A DNA stretch of 64,000 nucleotides from Vibrio litoralis DSM 17657 (lineage in GTDB: Bacteria; Pseudomonadota; Gammaproteobacteria; Enterobacterales; Vibrionaceae), in contig NZ_KE384568.1 in NCBI RefSeq assembly GCF_000426765.1, forward strand, positions 1 through 64,000, read 5' to 3'. The translations under genes and the position numbers were made by a program. Under the pieces are notes generated by a model, which was not told the origin of the DNA, ran no database searches, and saw nothing but the letters and a program-made list of their open reading frames with translations. Shown piece by piece: positions 51,648-61,292 of this stretch; within the stretch, counting starts at the first letter, position 1, and every line of letters begins with the position of its first letter.

Positions 51648-53008
51648 ACCAACCTTAATCGTTTAATAGTAACTTTAATGAGATATAAAAAAGCAACAAT
51701 GAACACCAAAAAAAAAGCACGGGAAATAGTATTTGGAACAAAAGTTAAAAATGCAGAAAATAACAACCACAACAAATATGGAACCCATGTTGTTTTTATA
51801 TCATACGATTCACAAACCTTCCATGCTTTATTTAAGCTTGATAATACCCAACCTACAGTAACACCATACAAAACCCCACCAATCAAAGGCATAAAATAAG
51901 ATGAATAACCAATAAGTCGAGTAGGCACTGTACAATCGTTAGTATTAAATGCACTTGAATTCAAACAAGACAATGGCATTGAGACAGAATCAGGATTAAG
52001 AATCCCCAACCCCAAATTATTCAACAATGAGCTAGGAATAAAGCCTGTAATTGACAATATTATTTCTATTGGTATGTGCACACCTGTAGATAAAAAGGAA
52101 TCAACACCAGCATCAACCGAATACCACAAATATGACTGTTCATGAACCAACTTTAAAATCACATCTAGCAAATTAACACTTTTCTCAACAAAAACAGCAT
52201 TTCCTCCATCAACAAATGAAGACATTACATTACCAAATGATTTACCATAAAATAAAATCACACTACCAATTGTAAATGTAAGTATTAAAGCGATAATTTT
52301 TTTTACACTCAATTTTTTAGCACCCATCATAGTAGTAAGAAATAAAGGGAGCATTAAATATGTCAAGAGTATAGTTCTACTTACAGAGTTCAAGTATGCT
52401 AAAATAACTAAAATACAATACAATATTACTAACCACCATTTATTTTTCACGCTTGACTTAATTAAATAAGGAATGAAACACGCTGAGTATAATGATATAT
52501 AAGAAATACTTTTTAGAAAAAGAAAACCCGTATCCCCATCATAATGATTAGATCTCATTGAGGACGCCATCATTAATGCATTCTTAAGACCAAAACTATA
52601 AAAATATAGACAATTAGAAACAACACCAATAATTAATAAAAATTTAAATATAAACTCAGGATTAGACACTAAGCTTTCAATTTTTAATGTAATATCACTT
52701 CTAACACCAGAGCGAAGAGTTATATAACTTGTAAAAAATAAAGACATCGCATAAAGAAACAGGTGTAAAGCAGTCAAAAAACCAGGATCATCGTTTAAAA
52801 TATGATATTGATAATTAATAAAACTTACATCAGAAATATTATTAATATCAAAAATCGGGGCAAGTGAGAATGCAAAAAAATGCCATAGTAAAAAAGTGAT
52901 AAATAAAAACCCAAATTTACTGTATCTAATTTGAAAATATAAGGTTCCAATTAAAAACAAACCAACTATAGAATACATAAAAACATACAAGTAAATCAAA
53001 TCAGACAA
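51644..53008 (-). CDS. wzy: O-antigen/capsule polymerase Wzy
   Basis: 454 residues with about ten to twelve hydrophobic helices and one larger hydrophilic loop near the C-terminal third (LGLGILNPDSVSMPLSCLNS...), the architecture of polysaccharide repeat-unit polymerases. Sequence identity in this family is very low, so the call rests on topology and position next to wzx. Strongly AT-rich. It overlaps wzx by 8 bp and the ATP-grasp gene by 4 bp. Confidence 0.75.
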   Translation of the reverse strand: MSDLIYLYVFMYSIVGLFLIGTLYFQIRYSKFGFLFITFLLWHFFAFSLAPIFDINNISDVSFINYQYHILNDDPGFLTALHLFLYAMSLFFTSYITLRSGVRSDITLKIESLVSNPEFIFKFLLIIGVVSNCLYFYSFGLKNALMMASSMRSNHYDGDTGFLFLKSISYISLYSACFIPYLIKSSVKNKWWLVILYCILVILAYLNSVSRTILLTYLMLPLFLTTMMGAKKLSVKKIIALILTFTIGSVILFYGKSFGNVMSSFVDGGNAVFVEKSVNLLDVILKLVHEQSYLWYSVDAGVDSFLSTGVHIPIEIILSITGFIPSSLLNNLGLGILNPDSVSMPLSCLNSSAFNTNDCTVPTRLIGYSSYFMPLIGGVLYGVTVGWVLSSLNKAWKVCESYDIKTTWVPYLLWLLFSAFLTFVPNTISRAFFLVFIVAFLYLIKVTIKRLRLV

Positions 53009-54275
53009 CCTTAGGGATATTCCTTAACATTAAAATAACTTTAATAATTAAAAATAAATTTAAAAAAGCACCAAGGATAGAAAAACACAAAACATAATCC
53101 ACGCTACTCAAAGTTAATAAGGAGCAAGCAAATAACAACAAAACCCTTAATATCAATGAAATTACTTCATATTTAAGATAAAACTTATTCATCCCTATAA
53201 CAGGTAAAGTTACATTACAACACTTATTAGCAAAACCAAAGAACTGCCATATAGCAATGTAAGATGCAAACACTCCAGCTTGAGTCCACTCTTTACCTAA
53301 AAATACTGTGAATAGAATATCCCCATAAAAAAACACAAAGCCAAAAGGTACTATACCTATTCCGGCCAGTAGTAAAGTAGATTTAACAACTAATTTTAAT
53401 ACATCATTTCCATTATTTATTTCATGAGTAACTTTTTTTAAGAAAACATTACCAACAGCATTACCAATAACAACAGCAGGAAGTGCAAGCATTGATGTTG
53501 CTAAAGTATAATATCCAACAACACCAAGGCCAAAGTTAGAAGTCAGGAAAAAAACAGGTAAACTTCTAGATAAAGGGTTCAGTAATAATTGAGGGGTTCT
53601 GAATTTAGGAAAATCACTATACTTTTTTAATGATGGCGATACAAAAATAAGTTTTACTTTTGAAATAGACACATCATGAGTATACTTATTCCAAAAAAAC
53701 TTATTGAAGTATAATGATGATAAAATTTGAGTAACAACCCCTATTAATGCACCAATTATTAGATAATTCGCCTGTGGGTCGAGCCACCCAGTGATTAACT
53801 TAAATATTATAACCGTGATTGAAGATATTATTGTTGCCTTAGCAAAAGTCGAAAACAATCCAAACCTGATTAATATCTGCTGATTAATTTGTAACATACC
53901 AGACAGAAAAAACATCAAAGGTATAAAAATAACAAACCCTATAGGAACATCAAACAGATCCATTACTAGTTCATTAAACAATAATAACAACAAAGAAATA
54001 ACACTTAAAATCACCACAATAAAAAATGACTTAATTGCTATATTTCTAGATATGAAATTATATTTAGGTATTGGAATTGCATACACATAAGCTAATGAAA
54101 TAACTGGTATAAATATTGAAGCAAGAGCATTAAATGTTCCCAGCACTCCAAAAGCTTCTGGCCCATATAACCTTGTAATTAATGGAGTACTTAAGATATT
54201 TAATATTTGTGCAAGAGCGGTACCACTAAAGATAACAAGTACATTTTTAAAAAAAGTACTTTTAACATTTATCAT
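53001..54275 (-). CDS. wzx: Polysaccharide flippase Wzx
   Basis: 424 residues with about twelve helices, of the Wzx/oligosaccharide flippase (MOP) family. The opening [20 protein letters not shown] followed by [15 protein letters not shown] is characteristic. It moves undecaprenyl-linked repeat units across the inner membrane. I start at the ATG at 54275, which overlaps the tviC stop as ATGA; the frame extends to 54290. AT-rich like wzy. Confidence 0.88.
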   Translation of the reverse strand: MINVKSTFFKNVLVIFSGTALAQILNILSTPLITRLYGPEAFGVLGTFNALASIFIPVISLAYVYAIPIPKYNFISRNIAIKSFFIVVILSVISLLLLLFNELVMDLFDVPIGFVIFIPLMFFLSGMLQINQQILIRFGLFSTFAKATIISSITVIIFKLITGWLDPQANYLIIGALIGVVTQILSSLYFNKFFWNKYTHDVSISKVKLIFVSPSLKKYSDFPKFRTPQLLLNPLSRSLPVFFLTSNFGLGVVGYYTLATSMLALPAVVIGNAVGNVFLKKVTHEINNGNDVLKLVVKSTLLLAGIGIVPFGFVFFYGDILFTVFLGKEWTQAGVFASYIAIWQFFGFANKCCNVTLPVIGMNKFYLKYEVISLILRVLLLFACSLLTLSSVDYVLCFSILGAFLNLFLIIKVILMLRNIPKVV

Positions 54276-55288
54276 TGCGTAATATACCAACCCATAGCCT
54301 TATCAATCCCTTCCAAGATCTTAAACTCTGGCTTATACCCTAAATTACTCACGGCTTTACTGACGTCCGCTTGTGAGTGCCTTACATCGCCCGCTCGGAA
54401 GTCTCGGTAAATTAATTCACCTTTGACTTCTACACCCTGTGTATTAAGTGCGGTTTGTATCGATGAATATAAATCGTTAAGCGTGGTACGGTCACCTACG
54501 GCGACATTGTACACTTGGTCTTTCACTTCTTCAGGCGCGGTCGCGGCCAGTATGTTCATCTGTACGGTATTTTCGATAAAGCAGAAATCTCGGCTCGTTT
54601 CACCATCACCATTAATGAAGACATCTTCACCGTTGATCATCGCAGCTGTCCATTTTGGAATCACCGCGGCATAGGCTCCATTGGGATCTTGACGTTGTCC
54701 GAATACATTAAAGTAACGCAGTCCAATGGTTTTAAAGCCATAGGTACGAGCATAAACACCGGCATAAAGCTCATTGACGTATTTTGTAACAGCGTAAGGG
54801 GAAAGCGGATTACCTATGTTTTCTTCTACTTTTGGTAGTGCTGGGTGATCCCCATAGGTTGAGCTACTTGCCGCATAAGTAAAGCTTTTTACACCTTGCT
54901 CTTTTGCAGCCTGTAACATGTTAATAAAGCCCGTAATATTAGCAGCATTGGTAGTGAGGGGATCGGCAATAGAGCGCGGTACTGAACCTAAGGCAGCTTG
55001 ATGAAGTACGTAATCCACCCCTTTTATGGCTTTTTCACAATCGCTGTATTCGCGAATATCACCTTGATGAAAGGTAAAGTTATTCCACTGAGCTTCTGAA
55101 ACCAGGCTTTTGACTTCATCAAGATTATGTTGATGACCTGTGGCAAAATTATCTAGCCCTATAACGGTTTGATTCAGCTTTAAAAGCGTTTCTAAAAGAT
55201 TAGAGCCGATGAAACCTGCAACGCCCGTGACAAGCCATGTTTTTGGTTGTGCTAGCAGTTGCTCTTTGATGATTTGATATTGAGACAT
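54272..55288 (-). CDS. tviC: UDP-HexNAc(A) C4-epimerase (WbpP/TviC type)
   Basis: 338 residues of the extended SDR family: [17 protein letters not shown]-binding motif, [13 protein letters not shown] and the catalytic YAVTKY (YxxxK). It closely matches WbpP/TviC, which interconvert UDP-GlcNAc/UDP-GalNAc or their uronic acids. With the adjacent WbpO/TviB-type dehydrogenase it makes UDP-GalNAcA, as in Vi antigen. I use the ATG at 55288, which has GGGA 10 nt upstream; the ATG at 55294 has no spacing for a Shine-Dalgarno. Confidence 0.88.
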   Translation of the reverse strand: MSQYQIIKEQLLAQPKTWLVTGVAGFIGSNLLETLLKLNQTVIGLDNFATGHQHNLDEVKSLVSEAQWNNFTFHQGDIREYSDCEKAIKGVDYVLHQAALGSVPRSIADPLTTNAANITGFINMLQAAKEQGVKSFTYAASSSTYGDHPALPKVEENIGNPLSPYAVTKYVNELYAGVYARTYGFKTIGLRYFNVFGQRQDPNGAYAAVIPKWTAAMINGEDVFINGDGETSRDFCFIENTVQMNILAATAPEEVKDQVYNVAVGDRTTLNDLYSSIQTALNTQGVEVKGELIYRDFRAGDVRHSQADVSKAVSNLGYKPEFKILEGIDKAMGWYITQ

Positions 55289-55370
55289 GAGCATTCCCGT
55301 TAAGTTTGAATTTAAACTAGGCTCTTAAAATTGAACCTAGTTATTAGTTTTTCGCTTTCTTCACAATCTG

Positions 55371-56651
55371 TTACAGACGCATGTCAACATCTTGTTTTGG
55401 TAATACGTATTTTAGGTCGTAAAGGACGTGCTCTGCTTTGCATAGTTGATGGATTTTTTTCGCCCCCATCACTTTGAATTGCTCGTGGCCTACGGCTAAG
55501 ATCACTGCATCGTAATGCGCTTGCTTTGGCTCGGTCGTAATAGATAAGCCATATTCATGTTGTGCTTGTTCTGTTGAACACCAAGGATCAACAATATCGA
55601 CATTGATATTGTATTCTTTTAATTCTGAAACAATATCAACCACTTTGGTATTACGTAAGTCTGGGCAGTTTTCTTTAAAGGTTAGCCCCATCACTAATAC
55701 GTTAGCGCCTTCAACGTGAATACGTTTTTTGAGCATTTGCTTAACAAGCTGAGATACGACGTAGTTGCCCATACCATCGTTCAAACGACGGCCCGCTAAA
55801 ATCATTTCAGGATGGTAGCCAACGGTTTGTGCTTTATGAGTCAGGTAGTATGGATCTACACCAATACAGTGACCGCCCACTAAGCCCGGGCGAAATGGTA
55901 AAAAGTTCCATTTCGTACCAGCCGCTTCTAGTACTTCTAAGGTATCAATATCGAGTTTGTTAAAGATAATTGAAAGCTCATTAATTAAGGCAATGTTGAC
56001 ATCACGTTGGGTATTTTCAATCACTTTAGCGGCTTCAGCTACTTTGATTGATGATGCTTTGTGTGTACCGGCGGTAATAATGCTTTTATATAAGCTATCG
56101 ACAAATTCTGCAATTTCCGCGTTTGAACCAGACGTCACTTTCAAAATATTCGTCACACGGTGCTCTTTATCACCTGGGTTAATGCGCTCTGGTGAGTACC
56201 CAGCAAAAAAGTCGACGTTAAATTTAAGGCCAGACACTTGTTCTACGACAGGAAGGCATGCTTCTTCGGTTGCACCAGGGTACACGGTCGATTCGTAAAT
56301 AATTACATCACCTTGCTTTACGATGCTACCTAACGCTTCCGAAGCTTTAATAAGAGGGGTTAAATCTGGTTGTTTATGCTCATCAATTGGCGTAGGTACC
56401 GTCACTATGTATACATTACAAACGGCCAAATCATTTAATTGACTGCTATATTGCAGTTTATTAGCTTCGGCAAGCTCTTCTGATGAACACTCTAATGTTG
56501 AATCGGTCCCTGCATCAAGTTCAGCAATACGTGATGCATTAATATCAAAACCTAACGTAGGGAATTTTTTACCAAACTCCACAGCCAAAGGAAGCCCTAC
56601 ATACCCTAAGCCAATGATGCCAATTTTTACATTATCTAATGAAATATTCAT
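55371..56651 (-). CDS. tviB: UDP-HexNAc 6-dehydrogenase (WbpO/TviB type)
   Basis: 426 residues. NAD-binding [18 protein letters not shown], the active-site cysteine in [19 protein letters not shown], and [20 protein letters not shown] are typical of the WbpO/TviB subgroup, which oxidises UDP-GlcNAc or UDP-GalNAc rather than UDP-glucose. It is the first gene after the ops-containing leader, so likely the head of the RfaH-dependent operon that runs down to pglF. Confidence 0.9.
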   Translation of the reverse strand: MNISLDNVKIGIIGLGYVGLPLAVEFGKKFPTLGFDINASRIAELDAGTDSTLECSSEELAEANKLQYSSQLNDLAVCNVYIVTVPTPIDEHKQPDLTPLIKASEALGSIVKQGDVIIYESTVYPGATEEACLPVVEQVSGLKFNVDFFAGYSPERINPGDKEHRVTNILKVTSGSNAEIAEFVDSLYKSIITAGTHKASSIKVAEAAKVIENTQRDVNIALINELSIIFNKLDIDTLEVLEAAGTKWNFLPFRPGLVGGHCIGVDPYYLTHKAQTVGYHPEMILAGRRLNDGMGNYVVSQLVKQMLKKRIHVEGANVLVMGLTFKENCPDLRNTKVVDIVSELKEYNINVDIVDPWCSTEQAQHEYGLSITTEPKQAHYDAVILAVGHEQFKVMGAKKIHQLCKAEHVLYDLKYVLPKQDVDMRL

Positions 56652-56827
56652 ACGTGTTCTCTTTCCTAATTTTCTAATTTTCTAAATAGGTATGAAATCT
56701 AAGACACAAATTCATCCATAAAAGCCACCTCTACCTTGGTGATGTATGCACCAAAACAGCATTAAAACTCACTCTAACCAATGCATTATACGATTACTAC
56801 GAATTTTTCACTCGTTTAACAAGCGTC

Positions 56828-56839
56828 CACGCTACCGCA
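56828..56839 (-). promoter_or_regulatory. ops element (RfaH recruitment, JUMPstart-type)
   Basis: The minus strand reads TGCGGTAGCGTG, matching the ops consensus GGCGGTAGCGTG at 11 of 12 positions. It is oriented toward tviB and the long polysaccharide operon, as expected for RfaH antitermination. Confidence 0.8.
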
Positions 56840-57050
56840 CAGGATTTCCTTACTTAGAAACCTGACAGGGCTAAATATGTTGGGCAATAATAGTGAGTAT
56901 TACGAAGAACGACGGAAAGGGATAATAACGATAAAATGATGTCAAATCCGTGACAATCTTACTGTAATTCAATGAAGCTCTACTTTTTTGTGAACTGCCC
57001 TGTAATAATCTTGACGCTTAGTTGTAACATACAAAATAAAGATAACTGAC

Positions 57051-57065
57051 CGATAATCATTATCG
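57051..57065. promoter_or_regulatory. Fur-box-like palindrome
   Basis: CGATAATCATTATCG is a perfect 7-1-7 palindrome matching the Fur model TGATAATNATTATCA at 13 of 14 defined-position pairs except its outermost bases (12 of 14 defined bases). It lies about 400 bp upstream of tviB. Binding is inferred from sequence only. Confidence 0.35.
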
Positions 57066-57411
57066 CGGCTTATACTACATGGTTTTCAATGATTTAAAAC
57101 CAAAATTTAAGTCAAGATTTGTCAGCAATGCCTGATTTTTAATCATTGTACGCGATAGTCTCATAAATGAGAATGGTTCTTAGTTATAAATTAACTTATT
57201 TCTACTTCTACCCTTCCGGTGTGTAGAATTTTGCATGAATGGGATAACCAAGCTAATGCGGACTTGAACATTGGTTAAGAAGTTGGTGTGCGCGGTAGGT
57301 GGATCACATTGATAATTAACATCATCGCAATCCATCCTATACACTTTGCGCATTGGTGGGAGAAATGGGGGGGATTGGTTTGGCTTAAAAATGAGAAAAA
57401 TAGGGTAACGA

Positions 57412-58482
57412 TTATTTTTTCTCACCTAGTTTAAGTTCTCTAAGTTTTGCAGTAATACGCCATATATTTGACAACAGAATAGTATATAGTATGAAGCTAG
57501 CGATAAATAAATAAAACATTACATATTCAGGAATATTAATGATTTCACCATAAATCCCAAATGCAGCACATAAAAGACTAATACTACAAATTGCAATTAA
57601 CGTTTGGTTAGAGTTTAACCCTAACCGTTGAAATATATGATGTAGATGCTCTCGATCTGGCTTAAATGGCGAGCACCCCCTGCGAATACGTCGAATCATA
57701 ATAGCAGCCATATCGATCAGTGGAACTGCAATCAACCACAATGCAGTGACAGGTCTCAACGGAGGTTTTGTACCATTTTGGCTAGCAACTAATAGAAACC
57801 AAATAACAGTAAAGCCAATCACCATGCTACCAGCATCTCCCATGAATACTTTTCGCTTACGCCCAAAAGCACCAAGGTTAAGCAGAATGTATGGCAATAT
57901 AATCACAATAAGAACCAGACACAGATAAGCAAGGTTATGTTGCCCATCATGCAATAGCATCAAACCTAAGCCACCAAAAGTCACTATGGAAAGACCGCCC
58001 AGCAACCCATCAATACCATCTACCATATTAAAAGCATTAATCGCACCAATCACGGCAATAACAGTGATCGCATAACCCAAGACACCAAGATCAACATTGC
58101 CATACCCAAAAACATTACCAATGGTATGTAGTTGTAAGTTGGCAATGTACATCATCGCGACCGATAAAATAGCTTGCACCGCAAATCGAACTTTAAAATT
58201 GAGATCGTATTTGTCATCTAACGCCCCTACAGCCACCAATACAATGATCGATGCAGCATAGAGGTTTACCCCTGGCAACAATGTTGGGTTATTAAATAGG
58301 AAGTACAAAAAAGTAAAACAAATAGAGATCCCCCCCACCAACGGCACCGCACCTTTGTGGAACTTACGTTCATTAGGTTTATCTACTAAGCCTATATTTT
58401 TGGCCCACTTTCGTAGAAGAAAAAGGATGGCAAAGGAGATGAGAAACATAAAGATTAAATCTATGAAAGTAGACAAGGTCAT
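57412..58482 (-). CDS. wecA: Undecaprenyl-phosphate GlcNAc-1-phosphate transferase WecA
   Basis: 356 residues with about eleven helices. It transfers GlcNAc-1-P to undecaprenyl phosphate and so starts repeat-unit synthesis. Motifs: PNERKFHKGAVPLVGG, DDKYD (D89, D90, D93), NAFNMVDGIDGL, FMGDAGSM and the cytosolic loop DREHLHHIFQRLG (HxHH). The C-terminal half is strongly WecA-like rather than WbpL-like. It follows wbuC and fits initiation of a GlcNAc then L-FucNAc unit. Confidence 0.9.
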   Translation of the reverse strand: MTLSTFIDLIFMFLISFAILFLLRKWAKNIGLVDKPNERKFHKGAVPLVGGISICFTFLYFLFNNPTLLPGVNLYAASIIVLVAVGALDDKYDLNFKVRFAVQAILSVAMMYIANLQLHTIGNVFGYGNVDLGVLGYAITVIAVIGAINAFNMVDGIDGLLGGLSIVTFGGLGLMLLHDGQHNLAYLCLVLIVIILPYILLNLGAFGRKRKVFMGDAGSMVIGFTVIWFLLVASQNGTKPPLRPVTALWLIAVPLIDMAAIMIRRIRRGCSPFKPDREHLHHIFQRLGLNSNQTLIAICSISLLCAAFGIYGEIINIPEYVMFYLFIASFILYTILLSNIWRITAKLRELKLGEKK

Positions 58483-58554
58483 CCTCTAAATACGAAATTC
58501 AAGGTAAATAAAAAGTATTAATAGATAAGTAAATAAGTATAGCTAGTTATAATT

Positions 58555-58953
58555 TCATAAGAATGATTTTGGTTGCTCGGCATCAAAAGGGCCCTCTTTC
58601 ACTTCAAGTATCAAAGCCTTATCAGATACACATTCCAAGCTATGAATATCCATAGGCTTCAGCTCAACAGAAACCACACTTTCAGCAGGACCAACTAAAA
58701 CACTTCTAACTATACTGCCATCATTATTATGAAGGTTAAGGCGAATACAGCCATCAAGCACTGTAAACATCTCCCATTGATGAGGCTTAGCATGGTAATG
58801 AGGTTCAACATAACTACCGTTAACTAAACCTATCAATAAGCGTTGTACTTTATCTTGATGGGTACCATGTAACAAATAATGAGAGCGCTTTCTCTCACTC
58901 GATTTTGCTTCTCTGTATAACCCTTCAATTACTGTTTTATCAATCAATTCCAT
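58555..58953 (-). CDS. wbuC: WbuC-family cupin
   Basis: 132 residues with a cupin core: PHYHAKPHQWEMFTVLDG (metal-binding His and Glu) and the later DIHSLE. WbuC proteins accompany fnlABC-wbuB in L-FucNAc-containing O-antigen clusters, but their catalytic role is not established. The gene abuts the wbuB stop without a gap, so the two are translated together. Confidence 0.85.
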   Translation of the reverse strand: MELIDKTVIEGLYREAKSSERKRSHYLLHGTHQDKVQRLLIGLVNGSYVEPHYHAKPHQWEMFTVLDGCIRLNLHNNDGSIVRSVLVGPAESVVSVELKPMDIHSLECVSDKALILEVKEGPFDAEQPKSFL

Positions 58954-60144
58954 TTAATTGATCTCAGATAATATGGTCGTTACGGCTGCTTGCACTGAAA
59001 ACTCAGCGGATAATAACTTATATGCAGATTTTCCCACTTCTTCACGTCGTTTACTATCAGCACATAGAGCAACAGCTGAAGCTAACAAAGCTGCATCATC
59101 ACCATTAACATGAATAAACCCCGCATTAGATTCATTAACAAGAGGCATTAAATCATTGCCTTGATTTACGCTACCTAGAATTGGCAAAGACTCAACCATA
59201 TAACCAAGCAACTTACCTGGGAAGTTATGAGCCGTATGATGAGAAGCCAAAGAAAACAAACCAACATCCACTTCAGACAATAATTGCTTAAACTCGTCTT
59301 GATCAACAGAAGATAAGTAGGAAAAGTTAGATAATTGCCATTCTTGTGATAACTGATTAATCAACTCAACTTCATCACCTTGGCCAACAAAAAGAAAATG
59401 AGCATTTTCATACGATTGCATATTTTTAGCTAGTCGCATCAAATTCGTCATATCTTGTGCATGGCCAATATTACCGCCATAAAAATAGATCACTTTACCT
59501 TGTAGGTTTAGATCTTCACGATACGACTTGCGATTTTTTGAAGAATGAGGAACCAAAGATGCCCAATTCCTAAGAACCTGTAACGGGTATTGAACGTTTT
59601 TTGCTTTAAAAACCTCAACATTTCGTTCAGACATTAAGCCAATCATATCTGCTTGCTTATAAGAAATATGCTCAAAGTATCTAAAATATTTTTCGATCAT
59701 AGATCCGGAACGGATCATCCCGGCATCTATCGCCCATTGAGGAAAAAGGTCTCTTAAAACTAAGTAAGCTGAACACTTACACCGTTGTTTTATTTTCTTT
59801 ACTAATGGACCAAAGAAGATCGAAGGTGAATAATAAACAACAGCATCAAATGACTCTTGGGTCACTTCTTTTGAAATAGCTCGCCAAGCGTGAAAAGATA
59901 ACAATGTTTCGTTTATTGCTCTTTTTACTTTACCGACATCTTTGATCTCACCACTTTTAAAGCGCCATATAGAAACGTTATCTAGTGACTCTTTAATTAA
60001 TGTATTTGATTGCGCAATATCTGGTGTAATAACCGTGACCGAGTGCCCTTGAGCAGTAAACTCACAAGCTAATTCATGAAACATTTTAGCCCCGACTCTT
60101 GTGCTATGAGGCAAATAGTCATCAATGATAAAAGCGAGCTTCAT
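58954..60144 (-). CDS. wbuB: Glycosyltransferase WbuB (probable L-FucNAc transferase)
   Basis: 396 residues, GT4 fold. N-terminal FIIDDYLPHSTRVGAKMFHE, central VIYFYGGNIGHAQDM and the donor-site region. In E. coli O26-type clusters, WbuB between fnlC and wbuC transfers L-FucNAc to lipid-linked GlcNAc; the same order here supports that assignment. Its start overlaps the fnlC stop by one base. Confidence 0.86.
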   Translation of the reverse strand: MKLAFIIDDYLPHSTRVGAKMFHELACEFTAQGHSVTVITPDIAQSNTLIKESLDNVSIWRFKSGEIKDVGKVKRAINETLLSFHAWRAISKEVTQESFDAVVYYSPSIFFGPLVKKIKQRCKCSAYLVLRDLFPQWAIDAGMIRSGSMIEKYFRYFEHISYKQADMIGLMSERNVEVFKAKNVQYPLQVLRNWASLVPHSSKNRKSYREDLNLQGKVIYFYGGNIGHAQDMTNLMRLAKNMQSYENAHFLFVGQGDEVELINQLSQEWQLSNFSYLSSVDQDEFKQLLSEVDVGLFSLASHHTAHNFPGKLLGYMVESLPILGSVNQGNDLMPLVNESNAGFIHVNGDDAALLASAVALCADSKRREEVGKSAYKLLSAEFSVQAAVTTILSEIN

Positions 60145-61274
60145 TAGTATTCTTTCCAGACCACACGTTTAACATAATCCGTATAGGAGTGGATTATTCT
60201 CACCATTTTATCGGATACGTTAGGCATACTGTAATCATATACTGGGCGCAATAAACGTTCATCGCCTAATGGCTGAGATTCTAAGATATTCAATGCTTGC
60301 AATACACGCTCAACCTCTAAGCCAACCATCATTACTGATGCTTCTTCAAACCCTTCAGGACGCTCATGAGCTTCACGCAGATTTAATGCGGGAAAATTCA
60401 TAATCGAAGATTCTTCAGTAATGGTTCCACTATCAGATAGTGCTGCTTTCGAATTCTTTTGAAGATGGTTGTAATCGTGAAACCCTAATGGTTTTAATAA
60501 TTGAATATTTTTATGGAATTGTATTCCTTGAGCTTCAATTTTACTTCTTGTACGAGGGTGAGTTGAAACAATCACTGGAAAATTATATTTTTCGGCAACG
60601 GTGTTTAAAATATTTGCCAACTTTGCTAGTTGCTTCGGTGAATCTACATTTTCTTCTCTATGAGCACTTACGACAAAAAACTTACCTTTTTGGAGTCCTA
60701 AACGCTGCAAAACATCAGAACTATCTATTTGGGGCATGTAATGATTAAGCACTTCAAACATCGGGCTACCCGTTTTAATTACCCGGTCAGCAGGAATACC
60801 TTCTGCTAATAAATAATCACGCGCAATAGTACTGTAAGTAAGATTAATATCTGCAATATGATCGACTATTTTACGATTTGTTTCTTCAGGAACTCGTTGA
60901 TCAAAACAGCGATTACCGGCTTCCATATGAAAAATTGGTACCTTTCTACGCTTTGCTGGCAGCGCTGAAATACATGAATTGGTATCCCCTAAAACGAGCA
61001 TCGCATCTGGTTTTATTTCATCAAGAACCTGATCAACTTTAATAATCACTTGGCCAATAGTTTCTGCTGCTGAAGAACCCGCAGCATTCAGGAAGAAATC
61101 GGGTTTTCTAACTCCTAAATCATTAAAAAACAATTCATTTAACTCAAAGTCATAGTTTTGGCCAGTATGCACGATGAGGTGTTCACAGTGCTCATCTAAC
61201 TTTGCCAATACACGAGAAAGGCGAATAATTTCTGGGCGAGTACCCACTACTGACATTATTTTTAATTTTTTCAT
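60144..61274 (-). CDS. fnlC: UDP-L-FucNAc-forming 2-epimerase FnlC/WbjD
   Basis: 376 residues, a WecB-type non-hydrolysing UDP-sugar 2-epimerase: VVGTRPEIIRLSRVL, VHTGQNYDFELNELFF, HMEAGNRCFDQRVPEE (NR instead of the LR found in WecB, as I recall for FnlC/WbjD), SAHREENVD and SDSGTITEE. Catalyses the last step to UDP-L-FucNAc. It is third in the fnlA-fnlB-fnlC order. Confidence 0.9.
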   Translation of the reverse strand: MKKLKIMSVVGTRPEIIRLSRVLAKLDEHCEHLIVHTGQNYDFELNELFFNDLGVRKPDFFLNAAGSSAAETIGQVIIKVDQVLDEIKPDAMLVLGDTNSCISALPAKRRKVPIFHMEAGNRCFDQRVPEETNRKIVDHIADINLTYSTIARDYLLAEGIPADRVIKTGSPMFEVLNHYMPQIDSSDVLQRLGLQKGKFFVVSAHREENVDSPKQLAKLANILNTVAEKYNFPVIVSTHPRTRSKIEAQGIQFHKNIQLLKPLGFHDYNHLQKNSKAALSDSGTITEESSIMNFPALNLREAHERPEGFEEASVMMVGLEVERVLQALNILESQPLGDERLLRPVYDYSMPNVSDKMVRIIHSYTDYVKRVVWKEY

Positions 61275-61292
61275 TTTTCTTTCTCTCTATGA

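Larger units (their letters stand above)
56652..57411 (-). promoter_or_regulatory. Long leader/regulatory region upstream of tviB operon
   Basis: 760 bp between wecA and tviB with no credible gene (a frame of 81 codons at 57180-57425 has no Shine-Dalgarno and is not recognisable). It contains the ops element at 56828-56839 and a Fur-like palindrome at 57051-57065. The distance from ops to tviB is about 180 nt, typical of the untranslated leaders of RfaH-controlled operons. Confidence 0.6.

Noticed and set aside
57180-57425. 81-codon frame between wecA and tviB
   Set aside because: It overlaps the wecA 3' end, has no Shine-Dalgarno and no recognisable sequence. The region is better explained as leader DNA.
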